From: Candidatus Woesearchaeota archaeon
GTDB lineage: Archaea; Nanobdellota; Nanobdellia; Woesearchaeales; UBA11716
Length of the DNA: 5,564 nucleotides
Assembly (NCBI GenBank): GCA_013329175.1
Contig: DUKR01000058.1
Span: forward strand, 1-5,564
Reading direction: 5' to 3'
The notes beneath the pieces are model-generated. The model was given only the letters and a program-made list of their open reading frames with translations, did no database searches and was not told the DNA's origin. The translations under genes and the position numbers were made by a program. The first letter of the stretch is position 1. Each line of letters opens with the position of its first letter. Below, in pieces: positions 1-5,564 of this stretch.

Positions 1-264
1 TTCACCTTTTTTCTTCTTTTCTTCCTTCGTTTTTCTTTTCCCCCGTCGGAAAGTTCAATGAAAGGATTGCCTGAATAGAAAAGAAGGGAGTTACGCATTG
101 GCAGTGGAAGCGATGGGAGGCATGGCTAATACCTTTTTTTCTAATGAGCTTGTTGGGAATGCCAACACTCCACGGCCCATATCCCTCTAAGCTCCAATGC
201 ACATGCCTATCCCGATGAGCTTTTCAGGAGAGTGAACTATTACGCTGCCTGGGCCTGGTGCCCC
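1..264. other. Left intergenic segment, no supported gene
   Basis: Apart from the purine-rich leader at its left end, I see no convincing gene, tRNA or structured RNA here. One minus-strand open frame (2-202, GTG start) and one shorter frame (ATG at 98, running off the edge) exist, but both owe their lysine- and arginine-rich ends to the purine tract, lack ribosome-binding sites and show no domain. A short stem GGGC-CTGGT-GCCC lies at about 251-263 without a T-run on its plus-strand side. Confidence 0.5.
2..44 (-). promoter_or_regulatory. Purine-rich leader with AGGTGA ribosome-binding-site match for a gene beyond the left edge
   Basis: The plus strand from 1 to 44 is pyrimidine apart from positions 3 and 29, so a minus-strand transcript here would be almost pure A and G. 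It ends in AGGTGA (2-7), a match to the GGAGGTGAT complement of the archaeal 16S rRNA 3' end. A start codon within about 4-10 nt past the left edge would fit. No coding part of such a gene is visible, and no convincing TATA box for it was found between 45 and 264. Confidence 0.4.
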
Positions 265-293
265 AAAAAACCGCAACAAAACAGCTGACGCTG
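265..293 (-). terminator. Possible second, weaker terminator
   Basis: On the minus strand a short stem CAGC-GTCA-GCTG (282-293) is followed by TTTTGTT, and a run of six T residues comes at 265-270. The stem is only 4 bp, so the T-rich tract is the main evidence. It may act as a backup stop about 60 nt after the main terminator. Confidence 0.35.
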
Positions 294-324
294 CGCTAAT
301 AGTCCTTGAGGCATTTTTGTGTAC

Positions 325-383
325 AAAAAACGACAGGGGATTAGTATCATGGTGCCGAAAACAGGTGGCAAGCCCATCCCCTG
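325..383 (-). terminator. Hairpin plus T-run terminator of the operon
   Basis: Just after the TAA of the surface-protein gene (4 nt between), the minus strand has CAGGGGAT (376-383), a 34-nt loop, then its exact complement ATCCCCTG (334-341), then TCG and six T residues (325-330). The 8-bp GC-rich stem followed by a T-run has the form of an intrinsic terminator; the T-run alone can stop archaeal polymerase. The large loop holds a small nested TGCC/GGCA stem. The T-run is also one arm of a 7-bp inverted repeat, TTTTTGT-GT-ACAAAAA (314-329). Termination is inferred, not shown. Confidence 0.6.
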
Positions 384-387
384 GTGA

Positions 388-3300
388 TTACGCAGCAGCC
401 TTCTCAGCCAATATCTGGTGCACCTCTATGCACCGCTCATGGATTTTCTCCTTCAGGTCTCTAGGAAGCTGCCTGTAATAATGGGTTACATCGTGGTAGA
501 GCTTCTCAGCTCCCCTGAGATCTTTCTCCTTGATGTGGGCAAGGGCGAGGGTAAGGCTGTTGCTCAGCTGCGCATAGAGTATCCTCTGGTGGAGGCTGAT
601 AGTCTGGGGATGCACCTTTTTCTTGAGATGGGGAGAGAGCTTTGCGTAGGCTTTCATGATGTCCTCATAGACGACGCCTGCGTTGCCTGACTCATCATTT
701 GCAAGGCAGATTTCCGCATCCTTTATGAAATCTTTAAGCTCTCTTAGCTCCCTATTCCTAAAGAGCATGAGCTTTCTGATGTGCTCGGTCAACCCGAATT
801 GTATCCAGAGATATACTGAAAGCAGGATGATGACTGCAACAATCTCCGCTACAAGGATGGGGTTATCGAGGTTTCCAAATATGCTAACAATTGCAAAGCC
901 TGTCACTTTTGAGTTGCTCCCTCTTTTTGATGAAATCCTGTCCGGAAGGACAAGGAATGCGGTACTGAATGCATCAATGACCTTGACGTCCCGATGGCCT
1001 TTTACATAGTAGACAATTTGTGGGACGTCTTTTGTGACGCCGATAACGGGGTCTGGATTGAGTATAATAGGATTGCTGGCAAATACAATGCCATCTACGT
1101 GCTCAGCTAGGTCTTTTGGTATGCTGATAACTGCAGTGCCTGCCCCTGCATCCTGGGGGAAGGAAAGGTCATGGACGACTGCAGTTATGTCAGCATGTCT
1201 GCCGCTGAGGTATTCCACTGTGGCAAGCAGTACTTGCGTCCTGACAGCAAAGTCTGCCTGCAACTCTTCTGCCTGCTGCACATACCTCTTTTTATCTTTT
1301 TCTTTTATGGTGAGGTTGGAATTTGCCAGGTAGTCATCAATAATGGCCTCGATGCTGTCATCAGATGCAAGAAGGGCTGCATCCTGCTTCTCAGCTATGG
1401 TGATTCCCGTGACGAGGTTCTCCCATGCAAATGCTATCTCGCCGTTGAGCTTGTCTATCTCCCGCTGCTTCTCTCCTTCTGTCAGCTCTCTCCTGTTCTG
1501 TTCGAGGTTGTGCAGGTCACGGTCAATCCTTCCCATGAGGGAATCAGCTTTTTCAAGCTCAAGGCGTACGCTGAAGGCTTCTGCTATCTTCTTGGCATCA
1601 GGCTCAAGGCTGTTGTAGGATTTCATCGCCTCCTCTATGCGCTCTGCCATTGCAATGGTATCGTGGGCGAGGGCAAGGGCATTGCCTTCCAATTGCTCTT
1701 CCGCTGCTGGCGCTGGCGCTGTCAGGTCCTCCTGCTGCTCTGCATCAGGAGATGCTAGCTTCAAGGGAGTAATCCTTGTGCTTGCCATAGCGTTTGCTGC
1801 CAAAGGAGCCTTCTTGAGCAGGAGGGTGAAGGTCGCTGCTTGCGCAACTTCAATGTAGGTGAATGCCTGTTGGTAGCCTTCCTTCTCAATGAGAACGCTG
1901 TAGTCTCCGACAAAAAGGTCGTAGGAAGCCTGCCCTGCGCTGTTGGTCTGCTTCTCACCTTCAACAAGGTGCAGTGTTGCCCCAACAATAGCTGCTCCTG
2001 TCTCCTGGTCAGCCACCTGGATGACTATTGCATAGCGCTCTTCGATGCTGATGCCCTGGGTCTTTGTGAGCTTGTTGCCTTTGGAGTCCGTGACTGCAAG
2101 GGTAGCCTGGTACTGGCCGACCTTGGCATAGCTATGGCTAACTACCTTGCCTGAGGCAGCGTCTGAGAGGTCGCCAAAGTCCCATGAGTATGTGAGGTCA
2201 CCAAGGCCGCCACTTGCTGAAGCTGCGAAGGTGATTGTTTCGGCTGGCACAGCCTTGCTCCTGTCCACGTTGACAAATATCTCGAAGTTGGAGGCAACCT
2301 CAAAGGTGTCATTGACCTGCCTGACTGCTCCTGCATAGTTGAGGTATGCCGCAACCTGCCAGATTCCCGGATAGTCAAGGAAATCAAGGTTGTCAATGAC
2401 AGGGTATGGCCCCGTGTAGGTCCTTGTTGTGGTGGTGCTCTTGGGTGAAGTGAAGACGACAGTGACCGTGCCTCCCAGCGGGGCAGTGATGATGAAAATG
2501 CCTCCCTCGCCAAGTTGGTAGGTCTCCTTGTCTGTCGAGACTGAGAAATCGCGCTTGGTGTCAATGATGAAAGTTTGAGTTGCGCTGACACCCCTGTTGC
2601 CTGCAGTATCGTTGCATTCAGCCCGCCAGCTGTAGGTGCCGTTCTCAAGGCCAGCCAGGGTTATGCTCTTTGTGGCTTCATCCGATACTGCCAGTGATGA
2701 TGTGTTAAGCAGGGTGTTGATGTAGAGGTCGCAGGTAAGCAATGAAGCGTAGTTGTCATTAGGAACAAAAGAGAGGGCTATCGAATCAACAAGGCTGACC
2801 TCTGCGTTAGTGTTGAGGAGGGTTACTGCCGGCGGGGTGAGGTCAACGGTGAATTGTTTCTGAAGGCCAGTTGCTACGTTGCCTCCCGTGTCGGTGCAGG
2901 CAGCATTCCATGCATGCTGGCCCTCACTGAAGGTCTTGTTTGCAGTCGTTATGTTTTCCTGCCCGTCAGTCACCATCATGTTCTGGATGGCTGCACCATC
3001 AACAGAAAGGTCGCAGGAGAGAGTTGTGCTCTTGTTGTAGTTGACGAGGAACTGAAAGGCTATGCCGCTTCCCTGCCTGTAATGGGTGCCGTCAGGCTTG
3101 ATAGTTGAGATTGCAATCTTTCCGTCACTGCTTGTGCCTGTCGAAAGCTGGATGACTACCTCAAATTCCTGGGTAGAGAGGTGAGGCGTTATCCATGAGA
3201 GCCTGTCGATTCTGCCATTGCCATTGGTATCGGTAAACTCAAGATGGAGGTCAGGGTTGTCTGTGGCGTCAACGCTTTCTCCATCAAGCATCCAGTAGAG

Positions 3301-4890
3301 GCTGATGTTTTCTTGGTTTGCTTCCTCAATGCCTGCGTGGCTGAGGACGTTGGTGTACTCAAAGATGCCTTCGTATTCAGGGTCGCTTGAGATGATGACT
3401 TTCTTCCTCCATGTGCCGTCCTTCTCTACAGGCTGCTTCTCCTCAAGTCTGGGAGGTTCTGTCTCGAACTCCATGATGTATTCTTTCTTCTCCTCTGCTT
3501 GGGATGAGGGAGCTGCTGCAATGCCAGCGCCGGTTGCTTTGGCTTGGGGCTGGGCGCTGATCTCTTTCACTTTCAGGGCTTTGGCAGACTTTGGGAGATT
3601 GGCCATAAGGTTTAACGGTTCTGCTCCCGGACCCTCGAGCACGATGCGCTTTTTCCATCTGACTGGCTTTCCTACCTCTATCTGCCCGATGACCTCGACT
3701 TCCGGCTCCTGCCCTGCGCCAGATTCCACACGCACTGATTCATGCAGGGCAGCACGCGCTTCCACTGGAGGCACATGCAGGATGTCCTGCTTTGGCTTTT
3801 CGACAGGCTTCTCCTCAAATATCTCTCCCCGCTCATCAAGGATAGAATTGTCAGTGATGGGAGTCGTTGCTATGGGAATCAGCGTACCGTCAGAGGTTAT
3901 CCTAAAGGTGGTTGCAGCTCTTGTAACCTCTCCTTCAAAGAGCATGGCAGCACGGACGATGTAGAGCCCCTCCTGAATGTTCCGTGGGACAGGGAGGAGG
4001 AAGTCCATCGGGAAGCTCTTCTCTTTTGGTATTTTGATGTATTGGCTTATGCCGTTATAGGTGAAGGAAAGTTCGACTTCCGCATCGTCGGGTGCATTGA
4101 TGAGCGTCAAGATGTCTTCTCCTGCGCGGTAGGCAATCTTGTTGGTCTGGATAGAGAAGACTGGGCCGTCGAACTCTGAGATGAGAGCATACCTGAAGTT
4201 GCCTGGCGCTATAGGCTGCGGGCCAGTTGGCAGAGGCTTTTCTACAGGGATCTCTGGTGATGGCTCCTCTAATTCTGCGCAATTGCTTTTAGGGAAGTAA
4301 TAGCACTTTGCTCCATCGCAATAGTCTACGGTGCAAGGGTCATCGTCGTCGCAGCGCTTTGAGCAGGCAATGGGCTGGCCTGTCTCTTCCTGGTTTTCCT
4401 GATAGCCTTTATCCTGCTCAGGGGGAATTGTACTGTTGGTGTTTCCTGGGTTTGTTGTTGTGCTGTTATCGGCAGGATCATCATCTGAATCGTCATCAAC
4501 CTCCCCCGGCGGCGGCGTGCTATCGCCATTATCGCTGTCATCCGTGCCATCATCATACTCCCCAGGAGCATTGTTATCTTCTGGCGGCATGGTCCCGCCA
4601 GCATCATCGCCGTCGCCAGGTGCTCCGTCATCATCGCCTGGCTGTGCAGCGCCAGAATCATCAGAGGGGTCATCAGATGGCGAATCATCTGCATCACTTT
4701 CATGGTCTGGCGCAGTGCTTGCGTTTTCTGGATCTCCACTGCCTTCCTGATTCCCTGCGCCAGCGTTGCTCCCATCATCGTTTCCTGCAGCCTGCCCGGC
4801 AAAGGCAAGAGGAGCAAGAGCTATGAGAAGCGCAATGCACAGGATGATTCCGCGGTGCACAATCCAGAACTGCTGTCTAGGTGTTGCCAT
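388..4890 (-). CDS. Giant secreted, single-pass membrane surface protein (1500 aa), multi-domain
   Basis: No family name recognised; the exact function is unknown. Order of parts by residue: signal peptide about 1-31 (basic start, hydrophobic 15-29, cleavage likely after AFA); Asp/Ser/Gly/Pro stalk 36-165 with no Lys or Arg; six-Cys module 174-206; beta-sandwich (MG2/Ig-like) 244-334; Pro/Glu linker; beta region 398-580 ending in a DTNGNGRID loop; two Ig-like domains 583-682 and 683-778, each with a Cys pair; a second MG2-like copy 779-866; PKD domain 869-950 with WDFGD at 903-907; carboxypeptidase-regulatory-like domain 953-1026; helical, coiled-coil-prone segment 1070-1235; beta domain about 1236-1318; transmembrane helix about 1344-1366; and a cytoplasmic helical tandem repeat 1385-1494. 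The basic residues after the helix (1371-1380) fit an inside C-terminus. Many NxS/T sequons suggest glycosylation. The start gives a good signal peptide and overlaps the upstream gene by 14 nt, so translation is probably coupled; the AGGA at 4895-4898 is a weak ribosome site. An adhesin, receptor or envelope-organising role is inference. Confidence 0.96.
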   Translation of the reverse strand: MATPRQQFWIVHRGIILCIALLIALAPLAFAGQAAGNDDGSNAGAGNQEGSGDPENASTAPDHESDADDSPSDDPSDDSGAAQPGDDDGAPGDGDDAGGTMPPEDNNAPGEYDDGTDDSDNGDSTPPPGEVDDDSDDDPADNSTTTNPGNTNSTIPPEQDKGYQENQEETGQPIACSKRCDDDDPCTVDYCDGAKCYYFPKSNCAELEEPSPEIPVEKPLPTGPQPIAPGNFRYALISEFDGPVFSIQTNKIAYRAGEDILTLINAPDDAEVELSFTYNGISQYIKIPKEKSFPMDFLLPVPRNIQEGLYIVRAAMLFEGEVTRAATTFRITSDGTLIPIATTPITDNSILDERGEIFEEKPVEKPKQDILHVPPVEARAALHESVRVESGAGQEPEVEVIGQIEVGKPVRWKKRIVLEGPGAEPLNLMANLPKSAKALKVKEISAQPQAKATGAGIAAAPSSQAEEKKEYIMEFETEPPRLEEKQPVEKDGTWRKKVIISSDPEYEGIFEYTNVLSHAGIEEANQENISLYWMLDGESVDATDNPDLHLEFTDTNGNGRIDRLSWITPHLSTQEFEVVIQLSTGTSSDGKIAISTIKPDGTHYRQGSGIAFQFLVNYNKSTTLSCDLSVDGAAIQNMMVTDGQENITTANKTFSEGQHAWNAACTDTGGNVATGLQKQFTVDLTPPAVTLLNTNAEVSLVDSIALSFVPNDNYASLLTCDLYINTLLNTSSLAVSDEATKSITLAGLENGTYSWRAECNDTAGNRGVSATQTFIIDTKRDFSVSTDKETYQLGEGGIFIITAPLGGTVTVVFTSPKSTTTTRTYTGPYPVIDNLDFLDYPGIWQVAAYLNYAGAVRQVNDTFEVASNFEIFVNVDRSKAVPAETITFAASASGGLGDLTYSWDFGDLSDAASGKVVSHSYAKVGQYQATLAVTDSKGNKLTKTQGISIEERYAIVIQVADQETGAAIVGATLHLVEGEKQTNSAGQASYDLFVGDYSVLIEKEGYQQAFTYIEVAQAATFTLLLKKAPLAANAMASTRITPLKLASPDAEQQEDLTAPAPAAEEQLEGNALALAHDTIAMAERIEEAMKSYNSLEPDAKKIAEAFSVRLELEKADSLMGRIDRDLHNLEQNRRELTEGEKQREIDKLNGEIAFAWENLVTGITIAEKQDAALLASDDSIEAIIDDYLANSNLTIKEKDKKRYVQQAEELQADFAVRTQVLLATVEYLSGRHADITAVVHDLSFPQDAGAGTAVISIPKDLAEHVDGIVFASNPIILNPDPVIGVTKDVPQIVYYVKGHRDVKVIDAFSTAFLVLPDRISSKRGSNSKVTGFAIVSIFGNLDNPILVAEIVAVIILLSVYLWIQFGLTEHIRKLMLFRNRELRELKDFIKDAEICLANDESGNAGVVYEDIMKAYAKLSPHLKKKVHPQTISLHQRILYAQLSNSLTLALAHIKEKDLRGAEKLYHDVTHYYRQLPRDLKEKIHERCIEVHQILAEKAAA
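409..738 (-). repeat. Tandem helical repeat in the cytoplasmic tail (residues 1385-1494)
   Basis: Residues 1397-1437 and 1454-1494 align without gaps over 41 positions with 12 identities. Shared features are A-x3-Y-x-D, a Y seven residues after the first Y, then L-x3-LK-x-K-x-H and I-x2-HQ. Each unit reads as two helices, like a TPR-type hairpin, giving about four helices just inside the membrane. From memory, similar Y-x-L-P/S-x-x-LK-K tails occur in other DPANN surface proteins, but I could not check this. A protein-docking role is inferred. Confidence 0.7.
4396..4785 (-). repeat. Low-complexity Asp-rich stalk coding segment (residues 36-165)
   Basis: The segment encodes a linker dominated by Asp, Ser, Gly, Pro and Asn, with about 31 Asp and no Lys or Arg. 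In DNA it appears as many ATC/TCA-type triplets on the plus strand, which could slip and vary in length between strains. The long open frames on the other strand and in another minus frame here are by-products of this biased composition. The chain is expected to be disordered and strongly acidic, placing the six-Cys module away from the cleaved N-terminus. It may bind cations or carry O-linked sugars on its Ser/Thr residues; both ideas are inference. Confidence 0.8.
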
Positions 4891-5149
4891 TGCTTCCTAT
4901 GAGGGATTCCCTAAGCTTTTCAAGCTCGGCGATGACTTTCTCCTGCTGCTTTGCTGCAAGATTGTCTGCTATGTCTTTTCGAAGCTTCTGCAGTTCAAAC
5001 GCCGCAGGGTCCCTATGCTTTGCCCAGTTGTCCCTGATGACTGAGCGCACCGCTTCGCTGATGTCCATGAAATGATCGCCTTTCGAGGAGCTGCGAAACT
5101 CTTCGAGGAGGCTCTTTGGAATCCTGACTGAGACGATGCTGTTTACCAT
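4877..5149 (-). CDS. Ribbon-helix-helix DNA-binding protein with C-terminal helical tail (90 aa)
   Basis: Probable transcription regulator of the RHH (CopG/MetJ/Arc-like) fold. Residues 4-11 (SIVSVRIP) match the beta-strand that enters the DNA major groove as a dimer, 11-26 form helix A, and 29-45 (DISEAVRSVIRDNWAKH) form helix B with the usual S-E-A-V-R start. After this about 45-residue core comes a charged tail (about 49-85, heptad-like Leu/Ile spacing as in LQKLRKDI and IAELEKLRESL) that could form a coiled coil for oligomerisation or partner binding. The gene begins 2 nt after the stop of the upstream RHH gene. A GAGGAG at 5162-5167 lies 12 nt before the ATG, rather far for a Shine-Dalgarno site, so translational coupling is likely. 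Its last 14 nt overlap the start of the giant surface-protein gene. An antitoxin role is possible for this fold, but no toxin gene is visible. Confidence 0.93.
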   Translation of the reverse strand: MVNSIVSVRIPKSLLEEFRSSSKGDHFMDISEAVRSVIRDNWAKHRDPAAFELQKLRKDIADNLAAKQQEKVIAELEKLRESLIGSNGNT

Positions 5150-5151
5150 TG

Positions 5152-5298
5152 CTATCGCCTGCTCCTCACATAGTTCCTGATGAAATCACGCACCACTTCA
5201 GACCTGCTCGAGTATATCTGCGCATCAACAAGAGAATCAATCCATTCCACTATCTCCTTTGGCAGGCGTACATTAAGAATCTGTATGTCTTTTGCCAT
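5152..5298 (-). CDS. Small ribbon-helix-helix DNA-binding protein (48 aa)
   Basis: First gene of the operon and close to a minimal RHH domain, about 48 residues. It begins MAKDIQILNVRLPKEIVEW. The strand ILNVRLP (7-13) has alternating residues to contact DNA bases. Helix A is about 14-28 (KEIVEWIDSLVDAQI). A short turn YSSRSE leads to helix B (SEVVRDFIRNYVRS, about 33-46), which has the common R-S-E-V-V-R-D-F-I-R pattern of archaeal CopG-like regulators. RHH proteins bind as dimers to short repeated sites and often repress their own promoter. The ATG at 5298 is the only usable start: the frame upstream contains no ATG or GTG before an in-frame TAA at 5335-5337. No clear ribosome-binding site precedes it, and the predicted leader is only about 20-25 nt. 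The stop is 2 nt before the next RHH gene. The two RHH proteins differ in sequence, so this is not a recent duplication. The gene is easily lost by automatic length cut-offs. Confidence 0.92.
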   Translation of the reverse strand: MAKDIQILNVRLPKEIVEWIDSLVDAQIYSSRSEVVRDFIRNYVRSRR

Positions 5299-5310
5299 TC
5301 TAATGTAAGT

Positions 5311-5516
5311 TAATTGTATGCTATGTGTATTATTTTAGGGGTTGTATATAAAAAGGTTTCGGGTTCTTATTTATCCTCTTGTGTTCACTGCCCTTTTGTC
5401 CTTTGTTTATATGTCTTTTGTATTTTATTTGTCATACAATATGATTACTAAGGGTAATATGTCCATAGTTAGTCTTATCTACATCCATTAGATATCATAC
5501 ATTAAGCATACAATTA
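5311..5516. repeat. Perfect 12-bp inverted repeat plus TTGTAT/ATACAA copies (candidate operators)
   Basis: AGCATACAATTA occurs on the plus strand at 5505-5516 and exactly reversed and complemented (TAATTGTATGCT) at 5311-5322, about 180 bp apart. The core TTGTAT is also at 5342-5347 and 5418-5423, and ATACAA is at 5434-5439 and 5508-5513; 5418-5423 and 5434-5439 form a dyad with a 10-nt spacer. A near copy, CATACATT, is at 5496-5503. Five core copies within about 200 bp exceed what I would expect even for AT-rich DNA. They surround the operon promoter, so binding by one or both RHH proteins is the natural guess, but it is only inference. Confidence 0.45.
5345..5360 (-). promoter_or_regulatory. 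Archaeal BRE/TATA promoter of the three-gene operon
   Basis: Read on the minus strand the sequence is GAAACCTTTTTATATA: a purine-rich BRE-like element (GAAACC) directly followed by the TATA element TTTTTATATA (5345-5354). With the normal spacing of about 25 bp the transcript should start near 5320-5325, leaving a leader of roughly 20-25 nt before the ATG at 5298. A TTGTAT copy (5342-5347) overlaps the TATA box and another (5314-5319) lies at the predicted start site, which would suit repression by blocking TBP or polymerase. No other comparably good promoter is seen inside the operon. Confidence 0.75.
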
Positions 5517-5549
5517 TAATCTTTGGCTATTGTTACTACTGCCACAGAT

Positions 5550-5564
5550 ATGAAAGCATTAAAT
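5550..5564 (+). CDS. Possible start of a divergent gene, cut by the window edge
   Basis: An ATG at 5550 opens a frame reading M-K-A-L-N up to the last base. A TATA-like AATTATAAT at 5512-5520 lies about 33 bp upstream, so a transcript would begin only a few bases before the ATG, as in nearly leaderless archaeal mRNAs. There is no Shine-Dalgarno match. Only five codons are visible, so chance is a strong alternative and nothing can be said about the product. Confidence 0.2.

Larger units (their letters stand above)
5299..5564. other. AT-rich intergenic control region, no supported gene
   Basis: This stretch is clearly richer in A and T than the coding DNA to its left and has no open frame of useful length on either strand. 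It contains the operon promoter, the inverted and core repeats described separately, a short dyad ATTAC-TAAGG-GTAAT (5444-5458), and, close to the right edge, a TATA-like AATTATAAT (5512-5520) facing right. Its size and content fit a control region between divergent transcription units, although the right-hand unit is outside the window. Confidence 0.7.

Noticed and set aside
3..98. Minus-strand frame starting at ATG 98 (begins MRNSLLFYSGNPF) and running off the left edge
   Set aside because: The first residues look protein-like, but there is no ribosome-binding site, only 32 codons are visible, and the rest is Lys/Arg repeats from the purine tract. It cannot be excluded without the sequence to the left.
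2..202. 66-codon minus-strand open frame with GTG start
   Set aside because: No ribosome site or promoter, no domain; its Lys/Glu/Arg-rich end is the purine tract, which is better explained as a leader.
214..288. Possible C/D-box guide RNA (CGATGA ... CTGA)
   Set aside because: The C box is imperfect, there are no clear internal D' and C' boxes, and no flanking terminal stem was found.
3305..3964. 219-codon plus-strand open frame
   Set aside because: It is antisense to the middle of the surface-protein gene, Ser/Met-rich without recognisable motifs, and typical of a shadow frame in GC-balanced coding DNA.
4308..4826. Long open frames on the plus strand and in another minus frame opposite the acidic stalk
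   Set aside because: They lie wholly within the signal-peptide-bearing gene, have extreme His/Arg/Met or Ser/Pro compositions from the triplet bias, and show no domain or start signal.
5495..5563. Minus-strand 22-codon tail (contains AKDYNCML) that could be the end of a gene from the right, faintly like a PIN-domain C-terminus
   Set aside because: Too short, no catalytic residue visible, base composition like the surrounding non-coding DNA, and resemblance no better than chance. A toxin partner for the RHH genes is therefore not claimed.

Overview
The window reads as archaeal DNA, most likely from a DPANN-type or other uncultivated archaeon; I cannot place it more precisely. The evidence is: a canonical archaeal BRE/TATA promoter in front of the operon; T-run termination sites; an AGGTGA Shine-Dalgarno-like match at the left edge; two free-standing ribbon-helix-helix (RHH) regulators; and one very large secreted, membrane-anchored protein built from Ig-like, PKD and carboxypeptidase-regulatory-like domains, an architecture familiar from archaeal cell-surface proteins.

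Layout: all confident genes are on the minus strand and read right to left as one compact operon. It starts at a promoter near 5345-5360. It continues through a 48-residue RHH protein (5152-5298, missed by size-limited gene callers), a 90-residue RHH protein with a helical tail (4877-5149, only 2 nt after the first stop) and a 1500-residue surface protein (388-4890, overlapping the second RHH gene by 14 nt). It ends in a hairpin-plus-T-run terminator at 325-383, with a weaker second candidate at 265-293. The left 264 bases hold no convincing gene but end in a purine-rich leader with a ribosome-binding-site match, suggesting that another minus-strand gene starts just outside the window. The right 266 bases are strongly AT-rich and non-coding. 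They carry the promoter, a perfect 12-bp inverted repeat and several TTGTAT/ATACAA copies that could be operators, and possibly the start of a divergent plus-strand gene at 5550.

How the genes may work together (inference): the two small RHH proteins probably bind the repeat-rich region beside the promoter and control their own operon, and with it the giant surface protein. That protein has a signal peptide, an acidic Lys/Arg-free stalk, a six-Cys module, several beta-sandwich domains, a coiled-coil segment, one transmembrane helix and about 130 cytoplasmic residues containing a tandem repeat. It looks like an adhesin, receptor or envelope organiser that could pass contact information inward. 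The unusual point is a surface protein of this size encoded third in an operon behind two dedicated RHH regulators. No mobile element, CRISPR array, tRNA or rRNA was seen.
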